Shown here piece after piece: positions 10,537-21,632 of a stretch of 64,000 nucleotides of DNA (the first letter of the stretch is position 1; each line of letters begins with the position of its first letter). Source of the DNA: Motacilla alba alba (lineage: Eukaryota; Chordata; Aves; Passeriformes; Motacillidae). The notes beneath the pieces are model-generated. The model saw nothing but the letters and a program-made list of their open reading frames with translations. It did not search any database and had not been told where the DNA came from. A program made the position numbers and the translations under genes. The DNA lies in contig NC_052017.1 of the NCBI RefSeq assembly GCF_015832195.1, positions 72,231,801 to 72,295,800 of the forward strand, written 5' to 3'.

Positions 10537-12270
10537 AAATATACTTTACTGATCTTCCCTGAGTCATGGATATAGGGTAAATAGCTCATGGGGAATCCAG
10601 TGATAGATTTTTTTTCCCTGTGAAAGTAAAAAAATATGCCCACAGTACAAACATAATCTTACCAAATGAAATTTTTTTTTCCTGCATCCTGACACACAAT
10701 TGAAGTTTCTGGTATGAAATAGGTTATCAGAACACTGTCTGAGAACTTAGAACTCCCTAACAATTTTTTTTGTTTCTTTGTTTTAAAATAGCCAAAATGA
10801 GTGTCTTAACATGAATATGCTTTCCATTTATAACTATGGAGAATTTCATAAAGTGGGGTTTTTTGTTCAGACTTAACATCACATTTAGGTGGGAGTGGAC
10901 ATTGCTGCAAGAAACCCAGAGATTCATCAGATGCTGTCTTTTTGAAATTAGAAGTAAGATACTGTAGAATGCTGAGCAGATAAACAAAATATAAGTATTC
11001 ATGTTATTAATGTTTTTAATTACCTAAATGAGAAACTAAGAGTTTAACTATCCACTGAGAATCGGGGCTATAAGGAGGATATGAGCATTGACGAAAATAT
11101 TTGTGGAGACTTATCTTGTATTTCAATTTAATTATACAATGATATCATAGGCAAATTAAAAAAAAAAAAAAAAGAAACTTACAAAAATGAAGAGAATTTA
11201 TAGCTTTCCGCAGGAGAAGCAAAGGCAATATATGCTAATTTGAAGAAAATTTACTACTTAAAAATGTACAGTTACTAGCCTGTAACAACATAATTCTTAT
11301 TCTAGGTGATAGAGGTCAATGATACTTTCCCACCATTAGTTACTTAAGACATTGACATGGCATTTAAAGATTCTCATCTAGAAGGAGCTAATACATATGA
11401 AAAGTGCTAATACAGAAACAAGCGTAAACATTTAATTTAGTGGGTTTTTTAATGCAGTTATAGAACATCATTTGCCTGGAATTTCAGTATTATGGTAATG
11501 GGGAACATTTCAAAGCTAACTTGTCTTCATTTCTATGTCTAACAAACTTCTCCCTCTTCTCTGTTTCTCTTCCTCTTCTCAATATACTTTGTCTTCCATT
11601 TAAAGCAGCCATCTGCTAAAATTAGTGACTATATTACTTAATTATGCAGCATTTGACTATATTTCTATCATTACACTGTCTTCCATTAAGTGTTATGTTT
11701 GTGGCTAATGACATCTTTTTCTTATGTGTCGACAGCTCATTTTGTCAGATTTATTGTGCAGTACCTCAGTATCTTACTAATAATGTACGCACTACTAAGA
11801 TTATTAATTCTTATACAAGGCTATTCACAGAAAGATAGATAAATGCTAGTGTCTATAATAGCAAACTTGTAGTTACAGAATCATCCTAATTATACTTAGT
11901 TTCATTAAAGTAGCTGTGAATAAATTACAAATTCAGGGTGTATCTGAATAAAAGTATGGTATGAAATTTATCTTATATTCCATCATGATATGCTGAGTTT
12001 TTACAAAGATCATACACTGAACTGTTCCCCTGAAAGCAGTAGTAGAAAAATGAAAATATTTTTGTGGGAGTTCACCTGCAAATTTGCTCACTTGCAATAT
12101 AAATAAGTCCTTTGATCAAAGTCCCTTTTTAAATAAATAATATCTATTTCTCATGTGTAGTTATGTGTTGCTTCCCTGAATATATTCAAGCATTTCTATA
12201 ATTTTTGAATGCATTTGAAATGATGGCACATCTGTGTAGTAATGTACTGGTGTGGTCTGAGATTTTTCTC

Positions 12271-12334
12271 TCTTTTCTTTTCTTTTCTTTTCTTTTCTTT
12301 TCTTTTCTTTTCTTTTCTTTTCTTTTCTTTTCTT
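12271..12334. repeat. (TCTTT)n microsatellite
   Basis: About 12 to 13 uninterrupted pentamer units. Because the repeat is free of stops, it creates artefactual open frames on both strands (12196-12486 minus, 12205-12423 plus). Confidence 0.97.
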
Positions 12335-12697
12335 GTCAGCTTGTAAAAGTGAGTGATCCCTGGGTTACAGGACATCTGAGTTTTAGGTACCAATATCCAG
12401 GATGGAAACCTGAATTGTGTTAATATAGAGATGGATGCCTCAGCATGGATTTCATGAGAAGTGGGAGCCCGCTGGTATCTGCACATTCCCTAAGTGATCA
12501 TTTTTCAGTTGTCTTTAGCTGGTTAATACAGAAGTTCTGAGGATTTATCACAATGTCATCTCTCAGGCCTCACTAGACACCATGGGGCTGTATCTTCCGT
12601 GTGGGATACATGGCCTAGGAGTTGTCTGCTATTTGAATTTAGTCCAAAGAACACACCTTGGCTTATAGTTCTTCAAATAAAAGGGAAATTTTCCTTT

Positions 12698-12699
<2 letters not shown>

Positions 12700-12731
<32 letters not shown>
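12700..12731. repeat. Poly-T tract
   Basis: About 32 T residues preceded by a CTTTCC-rich lead-in. It could be the tail of a minus-strand retroposon or plain slippage; nothing upstream decides this. Confidence 0.9.
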
Positions 12732-12734
<3 letters not shown>

Positions 12735-12735
<1 letters not shown>

Positions 12736-12860
12736 GTGTATTGGTCAGAGACCTGGCCAGCAGTAGGAGATCCAGGTTTTAATTTCCTGCTTGCACAAGG
12801 AACTTCAAATACGTTCTGTTATTTCCCAGGAAAGACACTTACCTTACAGACAGTTCAGCC
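12735..12860 (+). mobile_element. Possible tRNA-derived SINE (MIR-like) remnant
   Basis: The segment GGTCAGAGACCTGGCCAGCA, then GTAGGAGATCCAGGTTTTAA, TTTCCTGCTTGCACAAGG and a later CTTACC resembles the old amniote tRNA-derived SINE pattern (box A-like and box B-like text followed by a core). The box B-like part is poor and the resemblance is by eye only. It could also be unique sequence that matches by chance. Confidence 0.3.
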
Positions 12861-13683
12861 CTTCTGAAGCTATGTAACTAGGCAGAAGAGAATGAAAAAA
12901 ATTAATTAGGCCAGAGAGAGGAAAAAAAAATGTTCATGGTGCTTTAGAGGGCATGCAAAATGAATCCATGGGATGAATATGAAGAATGACTTGCATGCAA
13001 CTTTCTACTGTGTGAAGGAACCGTAATATATATCAATCTGAAATTAAAAGCTGCTGTATACTTGAGATGGTGAAAATTTTAAGAAATTTTCTGCGTGCTA
13101 TTCTAAACTCTCCTATCCATGTGCTCTCTCAACTGTATCCCAATAAAGCACACAGTTTTCAGAGGCAATGATACCCACAGGAAAAAAAAAAAAGTCTGTG
13201 ACAAAGAGACAAAGGGCTTATAATGATGAAAATAGTGGACTTGAATGAAAAGGATGCTTAATGCACTTATACTGTTGTCAGTTTCAAGTCATTCCTCTTC
13301 CCTTTTCTATCTAGATTACAAGCTTATTTTCCAACATGGTCAGTCTCAGTTATGTTCTCAGCCTGTGCAGGAGAGATTCCTTCATTAGAGGGATGTTAGC
13401 TTTTATATCTGTCCTTTTTCTTGAATAAAATGCCTTTAAATTTCAGTTTTCTATGTAGATTATTAGTTCCCAAGGTGGCACCAATGCTCTCAATCCCACA
13501 TTATCTACCGTCAACTCTTTCTGATAAAGTATTGCTTTATCAGACCAAATGCTCTTTTCTGCTTGGTGGTTTTTGACAAACCTAACAGTTAGAGCTGAGA
13601 TCAGAGAGCTTTTCGTACCTGCTCCTTCCAAGTGAGATGGCATGTAAACATCTGAATGAAGCTCTTCTATGTAAATAGAAAGC
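12861..13683. other. Unique AT-rich DNA, no gene supported
   Basis: No recognised repeat and no exon-like structure. The minus-strand frame at 13443-13793 runs through the adjacent T-tract as Lys codons and is not credible as a gene. Confidence 0.55.
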
Positions 13684-13727
13684 TTTTTTTTCTTTTTTTT
13701 TCCTTTTTTTTTTTTTTTTTTTTTTTC
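13684..13727. repeat. Interrupted poly-T tract
   Basis: Long T-runs broken by single C residues, ending in CCCAG. It resembles a polypyrimidine tract, but no exon-like sequence follows. Confidence 0.9.
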
Positions 13728-13949
13728 CCAGTCCTTAATTTCTTCACTCTTACTTATACAAATCACTGTATGGAAGGAATAGATGCAGGTCATTACTAGC
13801 TATAGTTTGTGGTTGGAAAGGATAGTAAGTGATTTTGCTGCATATGGTGCTTGGCTTCCAGTACATCTTTTAGACATACAGCAGCAGTGAATTTGTCTTC
13901 TGGAACTGGAAGGAAAAAAAGAATAGGCACAGTCTTTCCTCTGTTGCTA

Positions 13950-14290
13950 ATAATTTGAAATTCAGCTGTTGCGGTCATTGTGACCAAGACAGACCCCTTT
14001 GCCTATGAGTCTCTCTCTTACAAATAACAAATCTAGGATGGCATATTTCCTAGCTGTATTCCTTAGTACCTGCACCAAGAAGTTATCTTCAACACGCTTC
14101 AGAGATTTCCTGCACCTGTTTGTGTTTCCTGTTTGAGAGTCTCGGGGAATATTTTATCTTGTCCTGGAAGTTAAAATTGCCCTTAAGGATAAGGGCAGCT
14201 GATATAGAGATATCTCTTAGTTCCTTGTGAAATAATGCATCAGTGTCATTATCCTGGCTGGGTGGATGTTAGTTGACTCCTACACAACAT
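13950..14290 (-). pseudogene. CR1 ORF2 endonuclease, C-terminal remnant
   Basis: The antisense reading gives a decayed version of the CR1 endonuclease core: a RPP(N/S)QD-like motif appears as HPPSQDNDTD, followed by KELRDISISAALILKGNFNF. The family has GDFN at this point, where the Asp is catalytic; here 14170-14181 encodes GNFN, so the Asp has been replaced. Further on, the conserved SDHE region near 13960-13985 is also degraded, with stops between the two. This was one domain of a DNA-nicking retrotransposon enzyme and is now non-functional. Confidence 0.72.
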
Positions 14291-14451
14291 TTGCTTTATT
14301 TCCTTTTTTCCTTCCTCCTTACCCAGATGCTCTCAGCTGTGTCATCACCAGCTGCAAGCAGCATATGATCCCTCACATACAGCACCACCTTTCAGCATTT
14401 CCCACACTATCTATCCCTCTTGAAGTGCCTATATCCATCCACCATAGTACC

Positions 14452-14649
14452 CTAATCACAGCAATTGTCCCAAAAGGTTGTGCTTATACCTGTAATATCA
14501 CAGCTCTGTGACAGGGCCGAAGCTTCGAGCTCCTCTTGTTTATCCCTCATGCTGTGTGCATTAATGTAGAGATATTTCATATGTGCTCCAGTGCACTCAG
14601 CAGAGCACTGCAGAAGGCTCACAGACCTTGCTAGCACATCATCCCTCAA
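14452..14649 (-). pseudogene. CR1 ORF2 endonuclease, N-terminal remnant
   Basis: A 65-codon frame contains the CR1 ORF2 start-region signature: LYINAHSMRDKQEELEA, then SCDITGISTTFWD. Family members have the pattern NARS(M)xNKxEELE and ITETWWD at these points, the latter holding a catalytic Glu. Here ITET has become IST-like, so the active-site Glu is missing. The frame stops soon after, whereas an intact ORF2 runs for roughly 900 codons or more. Confidence 0.78.
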
Positions 14650-14715
14650 ACATTGCTATGATGCCCCATGACTTAACTCCAGTGAGCCTGGTTTTATCCC
14701 TTTCCCCATTCAAAA

Positions 14716-15153
14716 CTATATTAAAGCTCCTTTTTTGAGCCCTTCTAACTTGTGTATGAAGATACTTTCTCTCCTCTGACAAAGGTGCAACCCATCTGTT
14801 GCACAAAGAACTGGTGTTGTGTACACTGACCCATGATCAAAAACCCCTAAATTTTGCCAATGACACCAGTGATGGAGGTAGGTATAGATTAGCTGGGTCT
14901 GCCTGTTTCTTCCCTTATCAACCTGATAGGTTTGTTCCAGGGAAGGTAGGGTGTGATTCCAGTATTCTGTCACTCTTTTGGACTCCCTGGTACTCCTGAA
15001 CCTACTCTCCTCCTCCTGGAGCTCTGTCTCTAACCAGAGGAGTTCATGTATCTGGGCACACATCCCACAGGGTTGATCATGCCTGCCAGGTGGTCCTGGT
15101 GTAAGAGCAGGGCTCACCCTGAAGCTGGCATCAAGATGTCTGCAAAACTGCAT
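14716..15153 (-). pseudogene. CR1 ORF1 remnant with coiled coil
   Basis: A 145-codon open frame. Near residues 30-65 it has a Cys-bearing segment (CAQIHELLWLETELQEEE) followed by RSTRES and YWN, which matches the coiled-coil and RSIRESEKEIDxW signature of CR1 ORF1. Near the end, DGLHLCQRRESIFIHKL resembles the C-terminal DG(L/V)HLxxxG motif of the ORF1 SGNH-esterase-like domain. The esterase body between these two points is far too short, so an internal deletion is likely. The frame is probably open by chance survival rather than selection. Confidence 0.65.
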
Positions 15154-15200
15154 CAGGTGTTGTGGGTGGCAAGCTTAGAGAGGCCATGGCATCTGCCAGG

Positions 15201-15545
15201 TGGTTACCATTGCTCCCTGGTCAACCTGATACCTTCAACACCCTTCTTGAACACCCCTCTGCCCTGTCAGCAACATCCTGCCCTGGCCACCATTGATCCC
15301 CTAGGGGCATATTTTGTTTTTGGAGGACATGGTCCCCCATCATTGCTCCTGGTCCTGCCCATGTCTTGTCAGCTGTCACTATGTAAACTGCAGGCTGCTG
15401 GTGTCTGTCCACTCCCCTGAGGTTTTCCAGGTTCAAGAAAACCCCCATGCATTGTGCTAGAGTGTTCTGCTCTGGACTGTGCTGGCACCAAAGCAGTTCA
15501 CCTCAGGGACTGTGACATGCATACTACAAAATAAAGGTTTATTCA
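15201..15545 (-). other. GC-richer flank of the CR1 fragment, origin unclear
   Basis: This block keeps the higher GC of the neighbouring CR1 sequence and ends near 15545, where composition returns to AT-rich. On the minus strand it would lie upstream of ORF1 and could be CR1 5' UTR or a different element. An AATAAA hexamer on each strand lies near 15530, which does not settle the origin. Confidence 0.35.
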
Positions 15546-16400
15546 CAGCCAGACAACATTTTTTTTCTGAGGTGGTATAACTTAACAGAATGTAACCCTT
15601 TACTTTGGTAATGACTTTGGCAAATTTGTACTTCAGATAATGGTTCCACTGAAAAATTTCTAACCATCGCTGTCATATACATTGTAGATCATTAAGTTTT
15701 TTTTTCTTCTTTTAAAATTTATTTCTATAATCAGAACATACAATTGCGGTAGCCCTGGATTGCAGAATCTCAGGTATTACATCAGCAAAAACAATTCATG
15801 TAGACATTTTGCCATCTAAATAGAGGTGGCTGAATACAGATCACATAGGACAAAGGATAAAAAAAATTCCTTACAAACATGCTTTTGGTCAGTTTCTATG
15901 TGATTAAAGAAGGTACAGTGGTAGAACAAGATTGCAAATGTAGCTGCTGAAGTTGTTTGAGGAAAGGCAGCCTGCTGGCTGTTCATTCTATAGGATGGCT
16001 GAAATCTATGGGTTGTGGCTCAGAGGGTTTAACAGTTCTGCGCTGAAAAAGGTGAAAATGCCATTTCTGCCATATCTTCCAGCCTTAGCTTGGAACCACA
16101 TGAGTCTGCCTTCCTCTTTCGGTCTGACATCTGCCAGAATCTTAAATGAGGTGTTCACTTGACTTGTTGGATTGGAGAACTGGTCTGTTGCCAGGTGGCT
16201 TTTTTGTCATTTCAGAAGATGAAAGAAGTCAGTGCAAGAGAGGGAAGAGCAATGTGATCTGTAACCAGGCAAAAAAGCCAAGGCAGTGACTACTAGAATG
16301 AAAAATCAGCTGAGCCCAATTTTCAATGGGGTTCTAAAATTCTAAAATTCAGTTTGCTGTTAGAACAACAGGAAATTATTTTTCTAAAAAACACAATGTC
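15546..16400. other. Unique AT-rich DNA, no gene supported
   Basis: A short frame at 15953-16162 has no recognised domain. No repeat family was seen. Confidence 0.55.
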
Positions 16401-16565
16401 CCTGCAAAAAAACCCCAAAAACTAATACAGAAAAAAACCCCAAAAAAACCCCACCCCAAACCACCAAAACCGAACCAAACCAACCAACCAACAACAACAA
16501 CAACAACAAAATCAAAAAACATGAACACACAAAAAAAAAATACCCAAACAAGCAACCAAACTCCC
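16401..16565. repeat. A/C-rich low-complexity tract with AAAACCCC units
   Basis: About 165 bases almost without T or G, made of AAAACCCC-like units, then CCAAC and CAA repeats. The complementary strand is TTTTGGGG-like and could form G-quadruplexes. Similar shorter tracts recur elsewhere in the window. Confidence 0.9.
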
Positions 16566-19500
16566 CAAAGTGTAATTTACTTTAGTCATAAAGCCAGCTA
16601 TGCCCAAGCATTTAGATGAGACAGAAGTACAAGAGAATGTGATACTTCAAAATTAGTAATCTTCTATGTTGTGAAGACTTATGATTTCACAGAGTACTGA
16701 ACAACCACAATACTGTGCAGAGAGAGCAAGGATATTATTAATGCCTAAACCTTTCTTGTCATCTACATCCTTGTTCTTTCCCATCTTTTCATAATCATTC
16801 TGTAACTGAAAAATCACAGTACACATGATCTTTTCTTTTGCACAATGAGAAGGGGAAACCTGAGTAATGAGACAGAGCTACTTTTCTCCCTTTGCATTTC
16901 TATACAGAAACTCTATGACTTCCCCATAGATATCTGTAGTTTTGTCATACTTGTTATTTGTTTGTGAAAGACAGCTCAACTTCTTTTTGTTTTACGGCAG
17001 TGACTTCAGGCAGTTTTGGCTATATCAGGGCTGACAAAGACAATTAAAAAAAAAATCCTCTAAATATTCTCTGGTGTGCTGCAATCCATGCAAAACAAAC
17101 ACATGAATCTTATGGGACAGTCACTTTCAAACCTCATAGTTTATTTTAAAATATCAAGGAAATAAAACGTGCAAAATTTTCAAGAGAATGAATACTTTTA
17201 TAAATTTTGAAAGTGCTTTATTATGAAACTCATCTTCAGAGTGCTAGAGGCAATTTTCATTTGTTTTATTTCTGTAGCTCTGTTACAGTATTGCTGTGCA
17301 ATGAATGCCATGACTGGAAAGAAAAAACTGGCGACTCTTCCTTCTGTGAGTACCCTAGAGGTTACACAAGGTAAGAAACCTTGCTATAGACAGGGTCTAT
17401 AAAACCAGCCCATAGACCCTCCATCCTATTTACACACAATAGTTTGGTTTTTTTTTGATTGTCAATATCTGTAGTTGAAACGTTTTGCTTATAAGCAATG
17501 AGTATTTTGTAGACTTTATTCTGAAAACATTCTTTGCTCTACAGCAGTCACTGATGATTGTTATGTGGCAGTTGAAGCAAATATGCGCCTGAAATAGCCA
17601 GTTAGAATTATTTTTAAGATACCAAGAGAAAAAGTGTTAACCTTTCATTTCCATGTCAGGCAGGCAGTGCAATGTAGTTTAGATTTGGTTTTTATATTTT
17701 TGCTTATTTCAGTAGATTTCCTCTGAAAGCTGAAGTCCATCTGCAGTTGTTCAATTTTCATCTAAATAGTCATCTTGAAATAATTTATTGTGAAATGGGA
17801 ATATGAAAATCTATACAGCAAGTTGAAAACCAGCCAATGCTCTCTTACATTTTGATCTCAAGTCTGAAATGAGGCATTCAGATCCCAACCTGAGAAATGC
17901 TAACTTTTGAAATGAAGGTGATCGGCAGTATTTCGTGTTTTGTGGAAATAAACCCCAGGTTTAAATTCAGGTATTGAAAAGAACAGGTGCTGACCTACAT
18001 TACAGAAGGAAGATTAAAAATAAATATGTGTAAGTGAAATGTGATAATTTTTATAAAGCACAGCAAGCAAAATGCTAATCATTACAGTGTAACAAGCAAG
18101 GTGCAGACTTCTTGAGGACACTACAGTGACAACTGTTGATTGTTTCTTATTTGATACTTTCAGTAATGACCCGGAAGAGCAAATAAGCAATATTTTTTAG
18201 CTAGTATTTTGTCAAGTGATAGAGATACTGATAAGAGTAGAGGAATATTGTGAAAGTATGTTGTAAATGACCAATGAGAGACAACTGGGAAAATTTTCCG
18301 CATAGGTTAGAAGTAGATGACTATAGATGACTTCAGAAATAATGCAGTTCAAGGTCACAGTAGACGCTTTGTAAAGAAGGTTTCACCTATGTGAAAAGAA
18401 ATTGGAAGTTTTTATTTGTGTCTTCATGTGCATGAAAATATGGTAATAAGTCTATTTATGTGGCTTTGATATGAATGTACATAGAATATACTACTTGGTT
18501 GTTGATCTTTTTCTTTACCAGACAGGTGTTGACAGATAAGAATTTAAATGGAATTTCAGCAGATTATACAATAAGGAAGAGGATGGAATTATGTGTTGCT
18601 TGGCTGAGCAATGCCTAAGGGTGGGAAAGAGCATGACAATAGATGTGTGGGAAAAAATGAAAATAAAAATTAGAACAGCATTTTATAAAACATGATAACC
18701 AAGAGAAATAGCTATAGAAATCAAAGCACTGGCTCATTGAGAGACACATTTTTCTGAGTCTGGAAAAAGTTTTACAGCAACATATTTTCTTAAGAAAGTA
18801 GTGGATTCATTTGCCCCAAAAAACCCCAAAATGTGTCATTGAAAAAAAATGCTCATCTGCTCTAGAATCGCAGAATATACTATTTTTCCTTGAATCCCTG
18901 ATTTTTATGATTTACATCTGTTGTGACTCTTCCATTTTCTTCACTTACAACTTTAGTTAGTATGATGCATGAATAAGTACTGGTAAATGAAAAGCATAGA
19001 ACATCTTGAAGAAAAAAAAATCATAATTTATTTTAAAACAGGAGCTTCTGCTAGTCAGATCCTGATCACTATAATTCAGTGAGGGAGATGATCATAATTG
19101 TCATTATAGTGGGCTTTTAAAAACTTTTAAAGACATTTCCAAAGGGTCAATAACAATACATTTCTTTAGCACTAAAGGGACTGTTCATTGTGTTGTTTGG
19201 GATATTTGTATGAAGCATTTTAATACTATTCACCTTGAAGGTTATTGGGGAAGAAAATGGTATTCCATGGCTAAAACTAAAATGTAATGATAAAGCATGT
19301 TGAGGCTGATCCTTAAACCCTTATTATCTTAGGTGTTAATTATCTATTTTTACACCAGAATTGTACAAATAGTGTTTCTTGATGCTATTAATACAGTTTA
19401 AATGATACAACTGCTTCTGGAATGGAGACAATTTCCTTGGTTCACAGTTTCTTCAAGACTAGTAATTACTTTCCTCTGGAAAACAATTATAGTTCTGGGA

Positions 19501-21567
19501 AAAAAAAAAAAAAAAGTAGGTGGGATTGATGGACCTGTAACAACATTCTGGGGCCATGGGCCATTCAGTGTTGTGCAGGATTCACCCAAACTACCAGGTC
19601 CATTGCATTTCCCGGAAGAACAGAGAAAATTGTAATGAGCATGGACAGAAGGACAGAATACTTCACTGTGAGTGTACTCACAAAACAGGCTGTGTGCTTG
19701 AATATACTACCGATGAGAAAAAGTTTTTATGCATAGTCAGTAAAGACAGAAGCTGCATCCCTTGAGGAATAAAGATGTGCCCTGACAGAGGAGAAGTGAA
19801 AAGTCCCAAAATACAACCTTGGTATATAATGAGGAAATCAAATGCCCTTATGCAGGGAAGGAGCAGTTTGACTGATTCAGACAGAACTTCCTAGAATGCT
19901 TCTTTAACTACTTAAACCCAGTGATCCTCAGCCACAAGTTCTTGTCCCATTCTGTCCTCTGTGTTTTGCACAGCTACAGGAAAAAAAGGAAAGTTATGAA
20001 GGACTACAAAAATACATACTTAAAACAAGCATCAGGTCTTAGAAAAAAAAATTGATATTTTTCTTCTTCTCTTTTTGTAAGTTTCACTTTAAAATACAGG
20101 AGTATAGGTGTGTTTAGAGTTGATATCCTTCAAGGAAATTACTTTAAAAACTTATGCAAAACGAAAAAAAGGTTTATCAAAGTTAGCAAAAAAAGTATTT
20201 CATTACCAGGCAAACAAGATATTTTGGTTAACTAAAAATATTTATGACTTTTCTTCGCTGAAGAACAACATCTGATCAAAACCAAAATCACTTATCAATT
20301 TTTCCCTTTTATGTTCTTTTTTCCCTTAAAATTCTAAGAACTCTGGTAGGTGTCTTTCAGTTGAGCTGTAATATCTGCACATATTTCTAAAAATACTATT
20401 CTTTTTAAAAAAGTCAAGTAGTTTAATTTTCACTGATCCAAGATACAATTGTTAATACTTTGAATTTCTCAGGATTGGGTGATTTGCTGATTCTTTGTGT
20501 AAGACAGTGCTTCTTATTCAGTGCATGTGTTTTACAAATAAAGGGAAGACATTGACTGGATCAAATCTGTCCAGAGTAGTCTTTACTAATATAAGGTTTG
20601 ATTAATCTTCAAGTCTAGATTTTATATAAAGAAATATTGTCCTTTGATAAAAAAAAGAAACAGAAATATAAAAAATTGCTTTCTACAATGGTGTGACTGA
20701 AAACATGCGGCATGGAAAAACTTGAAATTTTGCCACTTAAAGCATGATATGATTTCAATTCTTTGCTTGTGCACTTGCTATGCTACTAAGAAAATGTTCT
20801 GTGAGGAAAAAAAAATTTTGAAATATATAATAGTCTTTATATAAATTGTTTGTATTTGTCATGGACATAGTAAAGTGTCGTGGACACTGGTAAAGTTTTT
20901 TGAAATAATTCAATGCATGCTCATATGCCTTGGTACTTGGTATGAAGCCAGGTCTTTCTTGCAAGCCTTGAAACTGTCTGTGAATGTACTTATCATATAG
21001 GTTTTGTAGTGCCAAGCTTCTGAATTCTTTTTACACTGCTGGTACTTCTCATGGGTTGGTGAGAAAATAATGAGAGTTCCACGACTTATGATGTAGTTTT
21101 TGTAGGAAAGACAAAAGGGATTCTTTGGATTTCAAAGACAAAAATAATGCGAGGCTTTCAACAGAGAACTGTTAAATTAAACCCTTTTTTTTTAAGAAGT
21201 CAGGAGTGATGAGTGCTAAGTTCCTAGACTGGTACTTCTGACTTATGAACATGCTTGGAATGCAAGGAGCTGGATGTACTTTAGCTCTCTACTCCCTCAG
21301 GACACTCCTAGGTAGCTAAAATAAACTACATGAGTAAAGTTCATGGCCTTCAGAAAAGAACTCAGACATTCTGGATTTTTTTCAGATCAAGCCCTGCTCA
21401 GATAAATATAGTTTACATTTATGCATTACCTTTAAAATAAAAATCCCTAAATTTCCATCTAGAAAAGATTTAAACTGGCACCGAACTGCTATATTTTTAT
21501 TCAATATATAATTGCAAAATAGCTCTATTATTCTACCTGCCTGAAGAGCCCCATTCTAAAGTTCATA

Positions 21568-21568
<1 letters not shown>
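16566..21568. other. Unique AT-rich DNA, no gene supported
   Basis: Five kilobases without a recognisable gene or repeat family. Chance frames at 19398-19765 and 20755-21015 lack domains. A short CCCCAAAAAACCCCAAAA tract lies at about 18814-18831 and an A-run at about 19500-19515. Confidence 0.55.

Positions 21569-21629
<61 letters not shown>
21569..21629. repeat. (TA)n microsatellite with GT lead-in
   Basis: A few GT units pass into about 28 uninterrupted TA units. It is simple sequence, probably polymorphic, and able to form cruciforms. Confidence 0.96.

Positions 21630-21632
<3 letters not shown>

Larger units (their letters stand above)
9819..12270. other. Unique AT-rich DNA, no gene supported
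   Basis: About 2.4 kb with only short chance frames (10193-10378, 10422-10643, 10757-11002, 11644-11838), none with recognised domains. Two short inverted repeats are listed separately. An A-run lies near 11159-11173. Confidence 0.6.
13800..15200 (-). mobile_element. CR1 LINE fragment, ORF1 to endonuclease
   Basis: Read on the minus strand this fragment runs from a CR1 ORF1 coiled-coil segment (about 15070-14950) through an ORF1 C-terminal remnant (about 14800-14720) into the start of the ORF2 AP-type endonuclease (about 14590-14450) and its C-terminal part (about 14290-13950). No reverse transcriptase or 3' tail follows at the low-coordinate end. CR1 copies normally keep the 3' end and lose the 5' end, so losing the 3' half is unusual and implies a later deletion or rearrangement. 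Stops and frameshifts are frequent; the copy is dead. Confidence 0.82.

Noticed and set aside
12196..12486. Frames with long Lys/Glu/Arg or Phe/Leu/Ser runs
   Set aside because: They are translations of the TCTTT microsatellite.
13443..13793. A 116-codon minus-strand frame
   Set aside because: It runs through a poly-T tract as poly-Lys and has no recognised domain.
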